64,000 nucleotides of DNA, taken from assembly GCA_022827095.1 (NCBI GenBank), contig JAJDTP010000017.1:1-64000 (forward strand), given 5' to 3'. The position numbers and the translations under genes were made by a program. The notes beneath the pieces are model-generated. The model was not told the DNA's origin. It ran no database searches and saw only the letters and a program-made list of their open reading frames with translations. The DNA is from Dehalococcoidia bacterium. Its GTDB lineage: Bacteria; Chloroflexota; Dehalococcoidia; Lucifugimonadales; UBA3495. Position 1 is the first letter of the stretch. Each line of letters begins with the position of its first letter. Positions 17,185 to 24,902 of this stretch are shown piece after piece.

Positions 17185-17739
17185 ATGACCCAACAAGCCC
17201 CTCCCACCGCGCTGACGCCGGAAGTGCAGGCCATGGTGGGCGTCAGCGGCGACGTCGTAGAATCCTGGGGCGTGGTGGACGGCGAGTACATGCGCCGGTT
17301 CACCCAGGCGCTGATGGACCCCGACCCGCGTTACTGGGACGACGAGTTCGCCAAGTCCACCCGCTACGGCGAGATCATTACACCCCCGATCATGGTGAGC
17401 TACCTGGCCAGCCGTATCCGGCCGGACCAGGGCGACCCCATTACCGCGGCCTTCGAGGAGAACCCCGAATCGGACGGCATCGGCTCCGTGGAGCGTCCCG
17501 GAGAGTTGCCGCCGGTGCCCACCAACCTGGTGCGGGTGCTCAACGCCGGCAACGAGATCGAACTGTACGCTTACCCCAGCATCGGCGACACGGTCTTCTT
17601 CCAGAACCGCTACTCCGACATCCGCGAACGCCTGGGTCGGGACGGCACGCCGTTCCTGATCATCACCCGCGAGACGCGCTTCTGGAACCAGAACGACGTG
17701 ACGCTGTGCATCACCCGCGCTTCGACCATCCGCCGGTAG
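17185..17739 (+). CDS. Hot-dog fold acyl dehydratase subunit (FAS1-like N domain)
   Basis: 184 aa single hot-dog domain. It carries FTQALMDPDPRYWDDEFA and YGEIITPPIMVSYL, which match the FAS1-like dehydratase half of MaoC-type hydratases. Such domains pair with a second hot-dog subunit to hydrate or dehydrate enoyl-CoA thioesters. The following gene, 34 bp downstream, encodes that second half, so the enzyme is probably a heterodimer. The acyl substrate is not evident. Confidence 0.78.
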   Translation: MTQQAPPTALTPEVQAMVGVSGDVVESWGVVDGEYMRRFTQALMDPDPRYWDDEFAKSTRYGEIITPPIMVSYLASRIRPDQGDPITAAFEENPESDGIGSVERPGELPPVPTNLVRVLNAGNEIELYAYPSIGDTVFFQNRYSDIRERLGRDGTPFLIITRETRFWNQNDVTLCITRASTIRR

Positions 17740-17773
17740 ACTCCGCCGGCTCAGGACCCACTGGAGAAACGCC

Positions 17774-18334
17774 ATGACCACCCTGCTGGACGACCTGCTC
17801 AACATGGAGGCCGAGGAGATCTGGAAGCTCAACGAGCGCCCGGATGCTGATGGCCTGCGTGACAAGGAGCAGATCTACTACGAGGACGTCAACGAGGGCG
17901 ACGAACTGCCCAAGTACATATACAAGCCCACGCCCACTCACCTCTTCCGGTGGAGCGCGGCCATCGAGAACTTCCACCGGATCCATTACGATCTGGACTT
18001 CGGGCTGAACCACGACCGCAACCCCAGCATCCTGGTGCACGGCTCGTGGAAGCAGAGCGTGGTTCCGCAGTACCTAAAGGACTGGACGCTGCCCAACGGC
18101 TGGCCGTGGAAGGCGCGCTTTGAGCACCGGGCGATGCTGGTTCCCGGCGACGTGCTCATCATGTGGGGTCGGGTTACCAGCAAGTACGAAAAGGGCCAGA
18201 TGGGCTTCATCGACTTGGAAATCGGGATGAAGACCCAGGACGGCATCGAAAGCATGCCGGGAACGGCGACGGTGGTTCTGCCGCTGCGAAATGGCCCGCC
18301 GATCCCGTATCCCTTCGTACCGCCCGCCGACTGA
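17774..18334 (+). CDS. MaoC-like acyl dehydratase subunit
   Basis: 186 aa. After an N-terminal helix, the hot-dog fold contains the hydratase segment SAAIENFHRIHYD (about residues 63-75), with the catalytic His retained and the usual Asp replaced by Glu, followed by SILVHGSW at the dimer interface. Together with the upstream FAS1-like gene it would make a two-subunit (R)-specific enoyl hydratase. GGAG lies 8 bp before the ATG. Confidence 0.78.
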   Translation: MTTLLDDLLNMEAEEIWKLNERPDADGLRDKEQIYYEDVNEGDELPKYIYKPTPTHLFRWSAAIENFHRIHYDLDFGLNHDRNPSILVHGSWKQSVVPQYLKDWTLPNGWPWKARFEHRAMLVPGDVLIMWGRVTSKYEKGQMGFIDLEIGMKTQDGIESMPGTATVVLPLRNGPPIPYPFVPPAD

Positions 18335-18345
18335 CCACACCCGTC

Positions 18346-18372
18346 ATTCCGGCGAAAGCCGGAATCCAGAAC
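18346..18372. repeat. Short palindromic repeat (family B core)
   Basis: CGTCATTCCGGCGAAAGCCG followed by GAATCCA is the palindromic core that also occurs inside the family B elements at 22739 and 42718. Here it stands without terminal repeats, immediately before the ribosome-binding site of the next gene. Confidence 0.6.
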
Positions 18373-18386
18373 ACGGAGTTAACACA

Positions 18387-18656
18387 ATGGCACGTTTCAT
18401 TGCCGTTCACAACGTCCCCGGCATCACCGAGGCCGATTTCCGGGACAAGCTGGACGCCGTCCGCAAGTGGCGGCCCGACCGGCGCACCACCATCGTCAAG
18501 GTTTACGGCGACCTGGAGAATGGCAAGCTCATCTCCGAGTGCGAGGCAGTGGAGCAGTCCCACTTCGAGGACTGGCTCAACTTGGTGGGCTGGCCCGCCG
18601 AGTCCATCAACAAGGTGGACATCGTCTGCCAGGTGGGGACTTTCTGGAAGCTGTAG
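18387..18656 (+). CDS. Small alpha/beta protein of unknown function
   Basis: 89 aa, soluble. The pattern MARFIAVHNVPGITEADF, a helix, TTIVKVYGDLENGKLISECEA, a second helix and IVCQVGTFWKL suggests a small ferredoxin-like fold as in DUF4242-type proteins. I cannot name a function. GGAG is eight bases before the ATG. It follows the hydratase pair and is closed by a strong terminator, so it is the last gene of that transcript. Confidence 0.65.
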   Translation: MARFIAVHNVPGITEADFRDKLDAVRKWRPDRRTTIVKVYGDLENGKLISECEAVEQSHFEDWLNLVGWPAESINKVDIVCQVGTFWKL

Positions 18657-18685
18657 GTTCAGTTCTGTCGCCATTGACAACATCC

Positions 18686-18713
18686 GGCCGGAGGTCACCC
18701 TCCGGCCTTTTTT
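18686..18713 (+). terminator. Rho-independent terminator
   Basis: GGCCGGAGG (18686-18694), loop TCAC, then CCTCCGGCC (18699-18707) and six T residues. It ends the hydratase/small-protein transcript before the aminotransferase gene. Confidence 0.9.
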
Positions 18714-18805
18714 CGGTATTGGCCAAGCCCGCCCATATCGGATGTGATAACCTTGCAACGAGGCCGACGGCCTATTTTTGACACTGAAATGAGGTACGCC
18801 AAGCC

Positions 18806-19972
18806 ATGACTATTGCCACCCGAATGAGCCGCCTGGGAACCGAATCCGCCTTTGAGGTGCTGGCGAAGGCGCGGGCGCTGGAAGCGCAGGGACGCGAGAT
18901 CGTTCACCTGGAGATCGGCGAGCCCGACTTCGAGACACCGGAGCACATCGTTCAGGCCGGCATCAAGGCGCTGCAGGACGGCTACACCCACTATGGCCCC
19001 ACGCCGGGTCTGCCGGAACTCCGTCAGGCCGTGGCGCGCAACAGCCGGGAGGTGCGGGGCATCGACACCGACTGGGAGCAGGTGGTGGTGACCCCAGGCG
19101 CCAAGCCCATCATGTTCTACGTCCTGCTGGCGCTCGCCGAGGCCGGCGCGGAGGTTATTTACCCCAACCCCGGGTTCCCCATCTACGAGTCCATGATCGA
19201 GTTCAGCGGGGCCAAGTCCGTGCCGATGCAACTGCTGGAAGAAAAGGCGTATCACCCTGACCTGAGCCGCCTGCCCGACATGGTGAACGAGCGGACGAGG
19301 CTGCTGATCATCAACTCGCCGGAAAATCCCTGCGGATCCGCCTTCACCCTGGAGGAGTTGGAGACCATCGCCGACGTGGTGCGCAGCCACCCCGATATGT
19401 ACGTCATGTCCGACGAGATTTACAAGGACATACTGTACTCCGGCGAGCACCACAGCATCGCCGCGCTGCCGGGCATGGCGGATCGCACCATCATCCTGGA
19501 CGGCTTCTCCAAGAGCTACGCCATGACCGGCTGGCGGCTGGGCTACGGGATCATGCCCGAGGAACTGGTCCCGCATGTGTCCCGGCTGGCCACCAACAGC
19601 GTCTCCTGTGCCGCATCGTTCAGCCAGATGGCCGGCGTGGCCGCGCTGGACGGGCCGCAGGACGCCGTGCAGGAGATGGCTGCCGAGTTCGCGCGCCGTC
19701 GCCGTCTCATCGCCGACGGCTTGCAGTCCATCCCCGGCGTCAACTGCCCCGAGCCGGAGGGCGCGTTCTACGCCTTCCCCAGCATCAAGGACACCGGCCT
19801 AACCAGCGCCGAGTTCGAGGAACGGGCGATGCAGGAGGCCGGCGTCGCGCTGCTATCCGGCTCGGCCTTTGGCGAGTTCGGCGAGGGCTACGTGCGCCTG
19901 TCCTACGCCAACAGCCAGGAAAACATCAGCAAGGCCCTGGAGAGCTTGGACGCCATGGTTCGGGCGCTGTAG
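18806..19972 (+). CDS. Class I/II PLP-dependent aminotransferase
   Basis: 388 aa. It has the fold-type I landmarks EIGEPDFETP, YGPTPGLPELR, INSPENPCG, SDEIYKDI, and the Schiff-base lysine Lys236 in LDGFSKSYAMTGWRLGY. The C-terminal Arg region is VRLSYANS. It most resembles aspartate/aromatic-type aminotransferases that move amino groups from amino acids to 2-oxo acids; the exact substrate cannot be read. It lies downstream of a terminator and upstream of the Uma2 pair, from which it is separated by 29 bp. Confidence 0.9.
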   Translation: MTIATRMSRLGTESAFEVLAKARALEAQGREIVHLEIGEPDFETPEHIVQAGIKALQDGYTHYGPTPGLPELRQAVARNSREVRGIDTDWEQVVVTPGAKPIMFYVLLALAEAGAEVIYPNPGFPIYESMIEFSGAKSVPMQLLEEKAYHPDLSRLPDMVNERTRLLIINSPENPCGSAFTLEELETIADVVRSHPDMYVMSDEIYKDILYSGEHHSIAALPGMADRTIILDGFSKSYAMTGWRLGYGIMPEELVPHVSRLATNSVSCAASFSQMAGVAALDGPQDAVQEMAAEFARRRRLIADGLQSIPGVNCPEPEGAFYAFPSIKDTGLTSAEFEERAMQEAGVALLSGSAFGEFGEGYVRLSYANSQENISKALESLDAMVRAL

Positions 19973-20001
19973 CAACGTCACCGTCAGATGAGGTAACTGC
20001 C

Positions 20002-20604
20002 ATGGCTACTGCACAGACCAAGCCACCGCCGCCTTCCGCCGATGTGACTCAACTCCCGTTGCGCCGTTTCACCGTGGACGAATACTTCGCCATGGCTGAA
20101 GCGGGAATCCTGAAGGAAGAAGAGCGGGTTGAGTTGATTGACGGGGTGATAGTCGAAATGGCGCCGATCGGAAACAATCATCTTGGGACAACGGACCTGT
20201 ACAATATGTCGTTCGCCCGAGAGGTAGGGGATCGGGCCATTGTGCGGGTTCAAGGCTCGATACTGTTGGCCGAGCGCAGTATGCCCGAACCGGATTTGGT
20301 ACTGCTGCGAGCGCGTCAGGATTTCTACCGTTACCGGGCCGCGGTACCTGATGACGTCCTGCTGTTAATCGAAGTGGCCGAGAGTTCGGTGAACTACGAC
20401 CGCTACCAGAAATTGCCGAGATATGCCCAAGCTGGAATTCCCGAGGTCTGGATAACCGTCCTGCCCGAACGCATCATTGAGGCCCACGCTGAGCCCGTCG
20501 CCGGCAGGTACACCCGCAATCGCATCTACTTACCCGGCGACACCATCTCCCCCAGCGCCTTACCCGACATAGAGCTTGTGGTCAGCGATATTCTGCCCGA
20601 ATAG
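20002..20604 (+). CDS. Uma2-family (DUF820) endonuclease-fold protein, copy 1
   Basis: 200 aa. RRFTVDEYFAMAEAGIL opens the family. The PD-(D/E)XK core is seen as EPDLVLLRAR and LLIEVAESSVNYDRYQKLPRYA, with IPEVWI closing it. Uma2 proteins are common in cyanobacteria and Chloroflexota, and their biological role is not settled. The next gene, 15 bp downstream, is a paralog. Confidence 0.85.
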   Translation: MATAQTKPPPPSADVTQLPLRRFTVDEYFAMAEAGILKEEERVELIDGVIVEMAPIGNNHLGTTDLYNMSFAREVGDRAIVRVQGSILLAERSMPEPDLVLLRARQDFYRYRAAVPDDVLLLIEVAESSVNYDRYQKLPRYAQAGIPEVWITVLPERIIEAHAEPVAGRYTRNRIYLPGDTISPSALPDIELVVSDILPE

Positions 20605-20619
20605 CCGGAGGACGGAACC

Positions 20620-21219
20620 ATGACGACGCAGACCAAACCGCCGCCACAAACGTCAAGCGCGTTGAACCTCCCCGTGCGCCGGTTCACGGTGGCGGAATTC
20701 CTGGCGTTGGTAGAAGTGGGGGTCCTCACTTCAAATGACAGAGTAGAACTTCTGGATGGAGTGATAATTGAGATGGCCCCGATTGGCGACCCTCATGCGG
20801 GTACGGTCGACATATACACCGAGATGTTGCCATCGGGAGTTGATCGGGGGACGCTTCTGCGGGTGCAGGGGCCGCTGGCATTGGATGAACATTCCAGGCT
20901 TTATCCCGATCTGATGCTGCTACGCCGGCGGGCGGACTATTATCGGTCGAGGCCGCTCACTCCTGAGGATGTTCTCCTGCTCATCGAAGTGGCCGACAGT
21001 TCGGTGGATTACGACCGCAATGAAAAACTTCCCCGGTACGCGAACGCTGGCGTACCCGAGGTGTGGCTAACGATACTACCTGAGGATGTGGTTGAGGTGC
21101 ATACAGAGCCGACCGGGAATGGTTACCGGGTAACCCGGCGGCTGCGGGCCGGCGACGTCCTGCAACCCGGGTGCTACGACGGTGTTGAGATACCGGTGGG
21201 TGAGATCATTCCCGGCTAG
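20620..21219 (+). CDS. Uma2-family (DUF820) endonuclease-fold protein, copy 2
   Basis: 199 aa, tandem paralog of the preceding gene with the same landmarks: RRFTVAEFLALVEVGVL, LYPDLMLLRRRADYY, LLIEVADSSVDYDRNEKLPRYA and VPEVWLTIL. Core catalytic residues of the PD-(D/E)XK fold are kept in both, so both may be active. It ends convergent with an LLM-class oxidoreductase. Confidence 0.85.
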   Translation: MTTQTKPPPQTSSALNLPVRRFTVAEFLALVEVGVLTSNDRVELLDGVIIEMAPIGDPHAGTVDIYTEMLPSGVDRGTLLRVQGPLALDEHSRLYPDLMLLRRRADYYRSRPLTPEDVLLLIEVADSSVDYDRNEKLPRYANAGVPEVWLTILPEDVVEVHTEPTGNGYRVTRRLRAGDVLQPGCYDGVEIPVGEIIPG

Positions 21220-21252
21220 TAGCGTTCTACCGTTTTCTGCCGCACACGCCCG

Positions 21253-22287
21253 CTAGGCGAAGTGCGGCATCACCTTTTCCCCAAACATCCGCATGGACTT
21301 CTGCACCTTGTGCGTGTCCATTTCGCCGACGTTCAGCTTCAGCATCAGATTGCGCACACCGATGTCGCGCATGGCGGCGACCTGCTCCGCCACCTGGGAC
21401 GGCGTGCCCATGATGAAGGAGTGCTCCAGGCTCTCTCCCGCGGGTATCGGTCGGTTGGGATCGGGAGGCGGGAACCCGCCGGGGTTGTAGAGTTCGCGGG
21501 CGCTGCGGAAGTGGGTCCGCTCCCTTTCGAAGCCGGCGGCTGCGATCTCGTGGGCTTCGTCGTAGCTTTCCGCTACAAAGAGGTCGCGGGAAGCCCAGCA
21601 CTGATCCAGCGTACCCTCGGTCTGCTCTTCGGTGAAACCCGAATCCAGCATGGTGGCTCGGTAGCGCTCCAGCCTTGACTGCAGATTAGGCAGGGTCTGG
21701 ATGCCGATCATCACCGGGCGGCCTATCTCGGCCATCCGGATCGTTGACCCCTCGCTGATGCAGGCGCGGATCAGCGGCGGATGGGGCTGCTGATACGGGC
21801 GGGGCCGCAGCAGCGGGAACTCAACGTCCCAATGCGCTCCTTCGTGCTGCAATGGGTCGCCGGTCCACGCCTTGACCAGTAGCTCTTCAGCTTCGTCCAG
21901 GCGGGCCAGACCGTCTTCCATGGTGATGCCGAAACCGATGTACTCATAGTGGTTGTAAGCGGACCCTCGGCCGGTGCCGACGATGAGGCGCCCGTGGCTC
22001 AGGTTGTCCAGCAGGGAGGTTTGCACGGCGAGGCGCACGGGATGGTGGAAAGCAAGTTCCACCACGGCGAAGCCGATCTTGAGATCAGTGGTTCTGGAGG
22101 CGACGGCGGCGCCCAGAACCAGAGGGTCGGCATGCGCGGCAGCGCCGTCAAAATGGTGCTCGGTTAACCAGACCGAGTGCATACCGATCTGCTCGGCCAG
22201 CACGATCTCGTCGAGTGTGCTGTCGATCACTGCCGAGTCGTTCTCGGGTTGGTGGCTGACGGGAAATACGAAGGATCCGAAGCGCAT
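21253..22287 (-). CDS. LLM-class (luciferase-like) flavin oxidoreductase
   Basis: 344 aa TIM-barrel flavoprotein. MRFGSFVFPVSHQPEND, SVWLTEHHFDG, GRLIVGTGRGSAYNHYEYIG and IGIQTL follow the bacterial luciferase/alkanal monooxygenase family, which uses reduced FMN or F420 and O2 or a hydride acceptor. The start at 22287 has AGAGG just upstream and matches the family N-terminus; the longer upstream frame does not. Substrate unknown. A second family member is at 30915-31859. Confidence 0.88.
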   Translation of the reverse strand: MRFGSFVFPVSHQPENDSAVIDSTLDEIVLAEQIGMHSVWLTEHHFDGAAAHADPLVLGAAVASRTTDLKIGFAVVELAFHHPVRLAVQTSLLDNLSHGRLIVGTGRGSAYNHYEYIGFGITMEDGLARLDEAEELLVKAWTGDPLQHEGAHWDVEFPLLRPRPYQQPHPPLIRACISEGSTIRMAEIGRPVMIGIQTLPNLQSRLERYRATMLDSGFTEEQTEGTLDQCWASRDLFVAESYDEAHEIAAAGFERERTHFRSARELYNPGGFPPPDPNRPIPAGESLEHSFIMGTPSQVAEQVAAMRDIGVRNLMLKLNVGEMDTHKVQKSMRMFGEKVMPHFA

Positions 22288-22326
22288 ATCTGCCTCTGGT
22301 GGAAAATTTGGGATGGGGGTAGCAAG

Positions 22327-22332
22327 ATTATA
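22327..22332 (-). promoter_or_regulatory. Possible -10 box for the LLM oxidoreductase
   Basis: A perfect TATAAT on the minus strand lies 40 bp upstream of the gene start. No good -35 hexamer is seen at the right distance. Confidence 0.35.
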
Positions 22333-22430
22333 GACGAAAAATTCAGCTCTGCGCTTGGCCGCAAGAAGCCGGGAGTAAGGGCCGCCACAATCACTGATGG
22401 CCCGCTTCATCGTCGGTCGGAAGTGCGGAG

Positions 22431-22565
22431 CTCACGCCTAGCCTGCTTCGCGGAAACTGCCATTGCGAACGAGGCACGACAATCTCGTCAGGGCAACCGC
22501 CACCGCGAGAACGGGAGCGCCACGTTGCTGTGCTCCTCGCGATGACAATAATGGGTACGCGTGAG
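22431..22565. repeat. Degenerate copy of repeat family A
   Basis: The right end ATGGGTACGCGTGAG (22551-22565) is well kept; the left end (CTCACGCCTAGCC) is altered. The core includes GACAATCTCG and CTCCTCGCGATGACA. It is immediately followed by another, composite copy. Confidence 0.55.
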
Positions 22566-22575
22566 AAGTAAGGGG

Positions 22576-22932
22576 CTCACGCGTACCCATTTTCAAGAAC
22601 AGGGGGACATTTTACCGGGATAAACAGGATGATTCCAGTTTGGGTTTGACCGGCGACGAGTTCAACCCCGCACCGGCTCATCATGAGATGAGCGGGCGCC
22701 CAGGTGACGAGATTTCCACGCTGCGCTCGCAATGACATAGGACTGATGCAGTTGGAAGCCTTTACGCTCGTCATTCCCGCGAAAGCAGGAATCCAGAGGT
22801 CGAAATCGTTAACAGTATTCCAGATTCGTTCATTATAAAGTCAATGGATTCCTGCTTTCGCAAGAATGATGGGTTTGCAATTTCAAGTGCGTAAGTCCTA
22901 AGACAGTTTCAGCGAAACTGGGTACGCGTGAG
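22576..22932. repeat. Composite family A element containing other repeats
   Basis: 357 bp between CTCACGCGTACCCATTTT (22576-22593) and AAACTGGGTACGCGTGAG (22915-22932). Inside are a half of repeat family C (GATAAACAGGATG near 22619), a family A core (GAGATTTCCACGCTGCGCTC near 22710) and a complete family B element (22739-22899). The nesting suggests successive insertions. No gene is seen between 22288 and 23247. Confidence 0.65.
22739..22899. repeat. Repeat family B element, copy 1
   Basis: 161 bp bounded by AGGACTGATGCAGTTG (22739-22754) and CAAGTGCGTAAGTCCT (22884-22899), an imperfect inverted pair. Internal arms TCATTCCCGCGAAAGCAGGA and ATTCCTGCTTTCGCAAGAAT form a second inverted repeat. 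A second copy is at 42718-42868. Confidence 0.65.
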
Positions 22933-23247
22933 AAGCAAGGGGGCGTTGCGCTGCTGTGCGGCAGTCCCTATACTGCGCGGCCAGTTGACGCGCCTGCCCC
23001 TGATCGATTTTCAACTGCTGCCAGAGGGAATTCCGTCCAAGACTCTGGGTTCCGCTTCAAAAGCGGGTGGATTCCCAGCAATATAACGGACACTCGTTTT
23101 TGGACCAGTCCGGTCTCATGTATCGACACGTATATTGTTGGTATCCATTAAGAATTCACCAGCAGGTCGGAAGTCAGAAGGTTTGAATTGACCCCATCTT
23201 GCCCCAGCCTTATTGATGCCGCCCGGGAGTTGAAGACCGGTCGCCCG

Positions 23248-24195
23248 ATGCCGCCGCGGAATCTGACGGCGGTACTCGTTCTGGCGTGGCTGGCGGCGCT
23301 GGCGTGCGCGCCGACGAATCCTGCGGACGATCCATTGTCCCAGCCTCCAGGGGGCCCACCGGTCAGCCTGGTAGTGAGCAACAGCGACCTCGCCGTGGGA
23401 GAAAATCGCGTGTCTTTCGGGTTGGTGGATCGCTACTATATGCCGGTTCGTCCGGACGCCGTAGCGTTGCGCGCGGTGTATTACGAGCCGGGAGCCGCGA
23501 CGGGCCAGGTGCGATACCGGACCGAGGCAGAATTTCTGCCCTGGCCTCCGGAGGGCCGCCGAGGCGTGTTCGTCGCCAACGTGTCCTTCGATCAGGCCGG
23601 GACCGCCACGGGCGATACGCTGGGAATCTGGGAGTTGCACGCCACGTTTGACTACGCCCAGTCGTCTTCGGAAGCGACAGAGTCGCTGACCATAGGCTCG
23701 GTGGTGTCTGTGACTCAAAGGCACCGTGCGCCGTTCATCGGTGACGCGGCGCCCTTGTCCGACACCCCGACGGTGACGACGGTCACGGACCTGCGAACCA
23801 TCAGCAGCAGCCCTGAACCGGACCCGGCTCTGTACCAGTTGTCGGTGGCGCAGGCAGTGAGGGCGGGAAAGCCCGCGGTGATCACCTTCGCCACACCGGC
23901 TTTTTGCGTGACGGCGACGTGCGGGCCGCAAGTGTCGGACCTTTCGGTGTTGGCCGACAGGTACGAAGACCAGGCCAGCTTCGTTCATGTTGAGGTGTAC
24001 CGCGACCCGCACCGGATCAACCCCGCGGACCCGGCACGCCAGCTGGTTCCCGCCGTTGACGAATGGGGTCTCGTGTCTGAGCCCTGGACGTTCATCGTGG
24101 GAAGCAATGGCCGCATCACTGATCGATTTGAGCAATATGTACCGCCGCGAGTATTGGAAGCCGCGTTATTGGCCGCCATTAATCCGTCAAATTAA
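23248..24195 (+). CDS. Lipoprotein with thioredoxin-like Cys motif
   Basis: 315 aa from the ATG at 23248, chosen because it places a signal sequence (LVLAWLAALAC) and lipobox at the N-terminus. The middle is beta-rich. The C-terminal third has a thioredoxin-like layout: AVITFATPAFCVTATCGPQV (two Cys, four residues apart), then a helix, FVHVEVYRDPHR and a cis-Pro-like SEPWTFIVG. It may be an extracytoplasmic redox or copper-handling lipoprotein related to SCO/thioredoxin folds. Partner unknown. It is preceded by nearly 1 kb of repeats. Confidence 0.7.
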   Translation: MPPRNLTAVLVLAWLAALACAPTNPADDPLSQPPGGPPVSLVVSNSDLAVGENRVSFGLVDRYYMPVRPDAVALRAVYYEPGAATGQVRYRTEAEFLPWPPEGRRGVFVANVSFDQAGTATGDTLGIWELHATFDYAQSSSEATESLTIGSVVSVTQRHRAPFIGDAAPLSDTPTVTTVTDLRTISSSPEPDPALYQLSVAQAVRAGKPAVITFATPAFCVTATCGPQVSDLSVLADRYEDQASFVHVEVYRDPHRINPADPARQLVPAVDEWGLVSEPWTFIVGSNGRITDRFEQYVPPRVLEAALLAAINPSN

Positions 24196-24221
24196 TTTTG
24201 GTTATTGAGTGGTATGGTATA

Positions 24222-24249
24222 TTGAGCAATACGTATGTTAGAGTATATA
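24222..24249 (+). promoter_or_regulatory. Promoter for the TTG-start gene
   Basis: TTGAGC (24222-24227), 16-bp spacer, TATATA (24244-24249), in a short AT-rich stretch. It lies downstream of the first ATG of the open frame, so it supports translation from TTG at 24297. Confidence 0.5.
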
Positions 24250-24296
24250 GAACACCGACAGCACAGGGTAAAATTCGGGCAACCAGGAGCAAAACT

Positions 24297-24815
24297 TTGG
24301 CGAATGTCACAATAACGATTGAGGGCGATGTGGAGGAAGTGGTGGCGACGCTGAGAGGGATGGCCGGCCGGGCTGTCGTCCCGGCTGCAGGCGCGTCGCC
24401 CCCAGCAGCGGGAGAAACGGCCGGTGAAGCAGCTGCCGTTACCATAATGTCGGAGGCCGGAACAGAAGAAGGAGAGCCAACCGAAACGGTGGCTGAAGCA
24501 TCGGGGGCTGCCTGGAACGCAAGTTACGTCACAACGTTCTGGCGGAACCTGTCAGACACGGCTCGGCAGGCCATGCTGCGGGTCTCCCGGTCGCCCAACC
24601 ACACGCAAAAGCGCGCGCAGCTGATGCACACGCTGCGGCTCACTCAGCGCGAACTGTCCGGCTCACTGTCGAGCCAGGGGCACAGCCTGAACCGTCTCAA
24701 GCGTCGCCGCGGAAACGTGGACCTGCCCCGACCGCTGATTTACGACCGAACCGAAGACGCGTACGTTCTCGATTCCAACTTTGCCAACGCGCTGCGTGAA
24801 TTGGGGATGAACTGA
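24297..24815 (+). CDS. Predicted helix-turn-helix protein
   Basis: 172 aa using TTG at 24297, with AGGAG seven bases upstream. The N-terminus is a short beta-alpha unit (VTITIEGDVEEVVATLRGM), followed by an Ala/Gly/Glu-rich linker and a C-terminal helical domain (TTFWRNLSDTARQAMLRVS, LRLTQRELSGSLSSQGHSLN) that looks like a winged HTH. Basic residues RLKRRRGN follow the putative recognition helix. It is probably a regulator, with no recognised family and no obvious target. An upstream ATG at 24198 precedes the promoter and was not used. Confidence 0.6.
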   Translation: MANVTITIEGDVEEVVATLRGMAGRAVVPAAGASPPAAGETAGEAAAVTIMSEAGTEEGEPTETVAEASGAAWNASYVTTFWRNLSDTARQAMLRVSRSPNHTQKRAQLMHTLRLTQRELSGSLSSQGHSLNRLKRRRGNVDLPRPLIYDRTEDAYVLDSNFANALRELGMN

Positions 24816-24902
24816 CCGTCCATCAGGCTGTGTCGCCGCAGGAGGTCCATCCGAGGCTCATCGGATGGGTCCGGTTGCGCCGGAGTTGAGCGGCTGGCGC
24901 GG

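Noticed and set aside
24198-24296. ATG start at 24198 for the HTH-like protein
   Set aside because: It precedes the likely promoter and lacks a ribosome-binding site, while TTG 24297 has AGGAG at the right distance.
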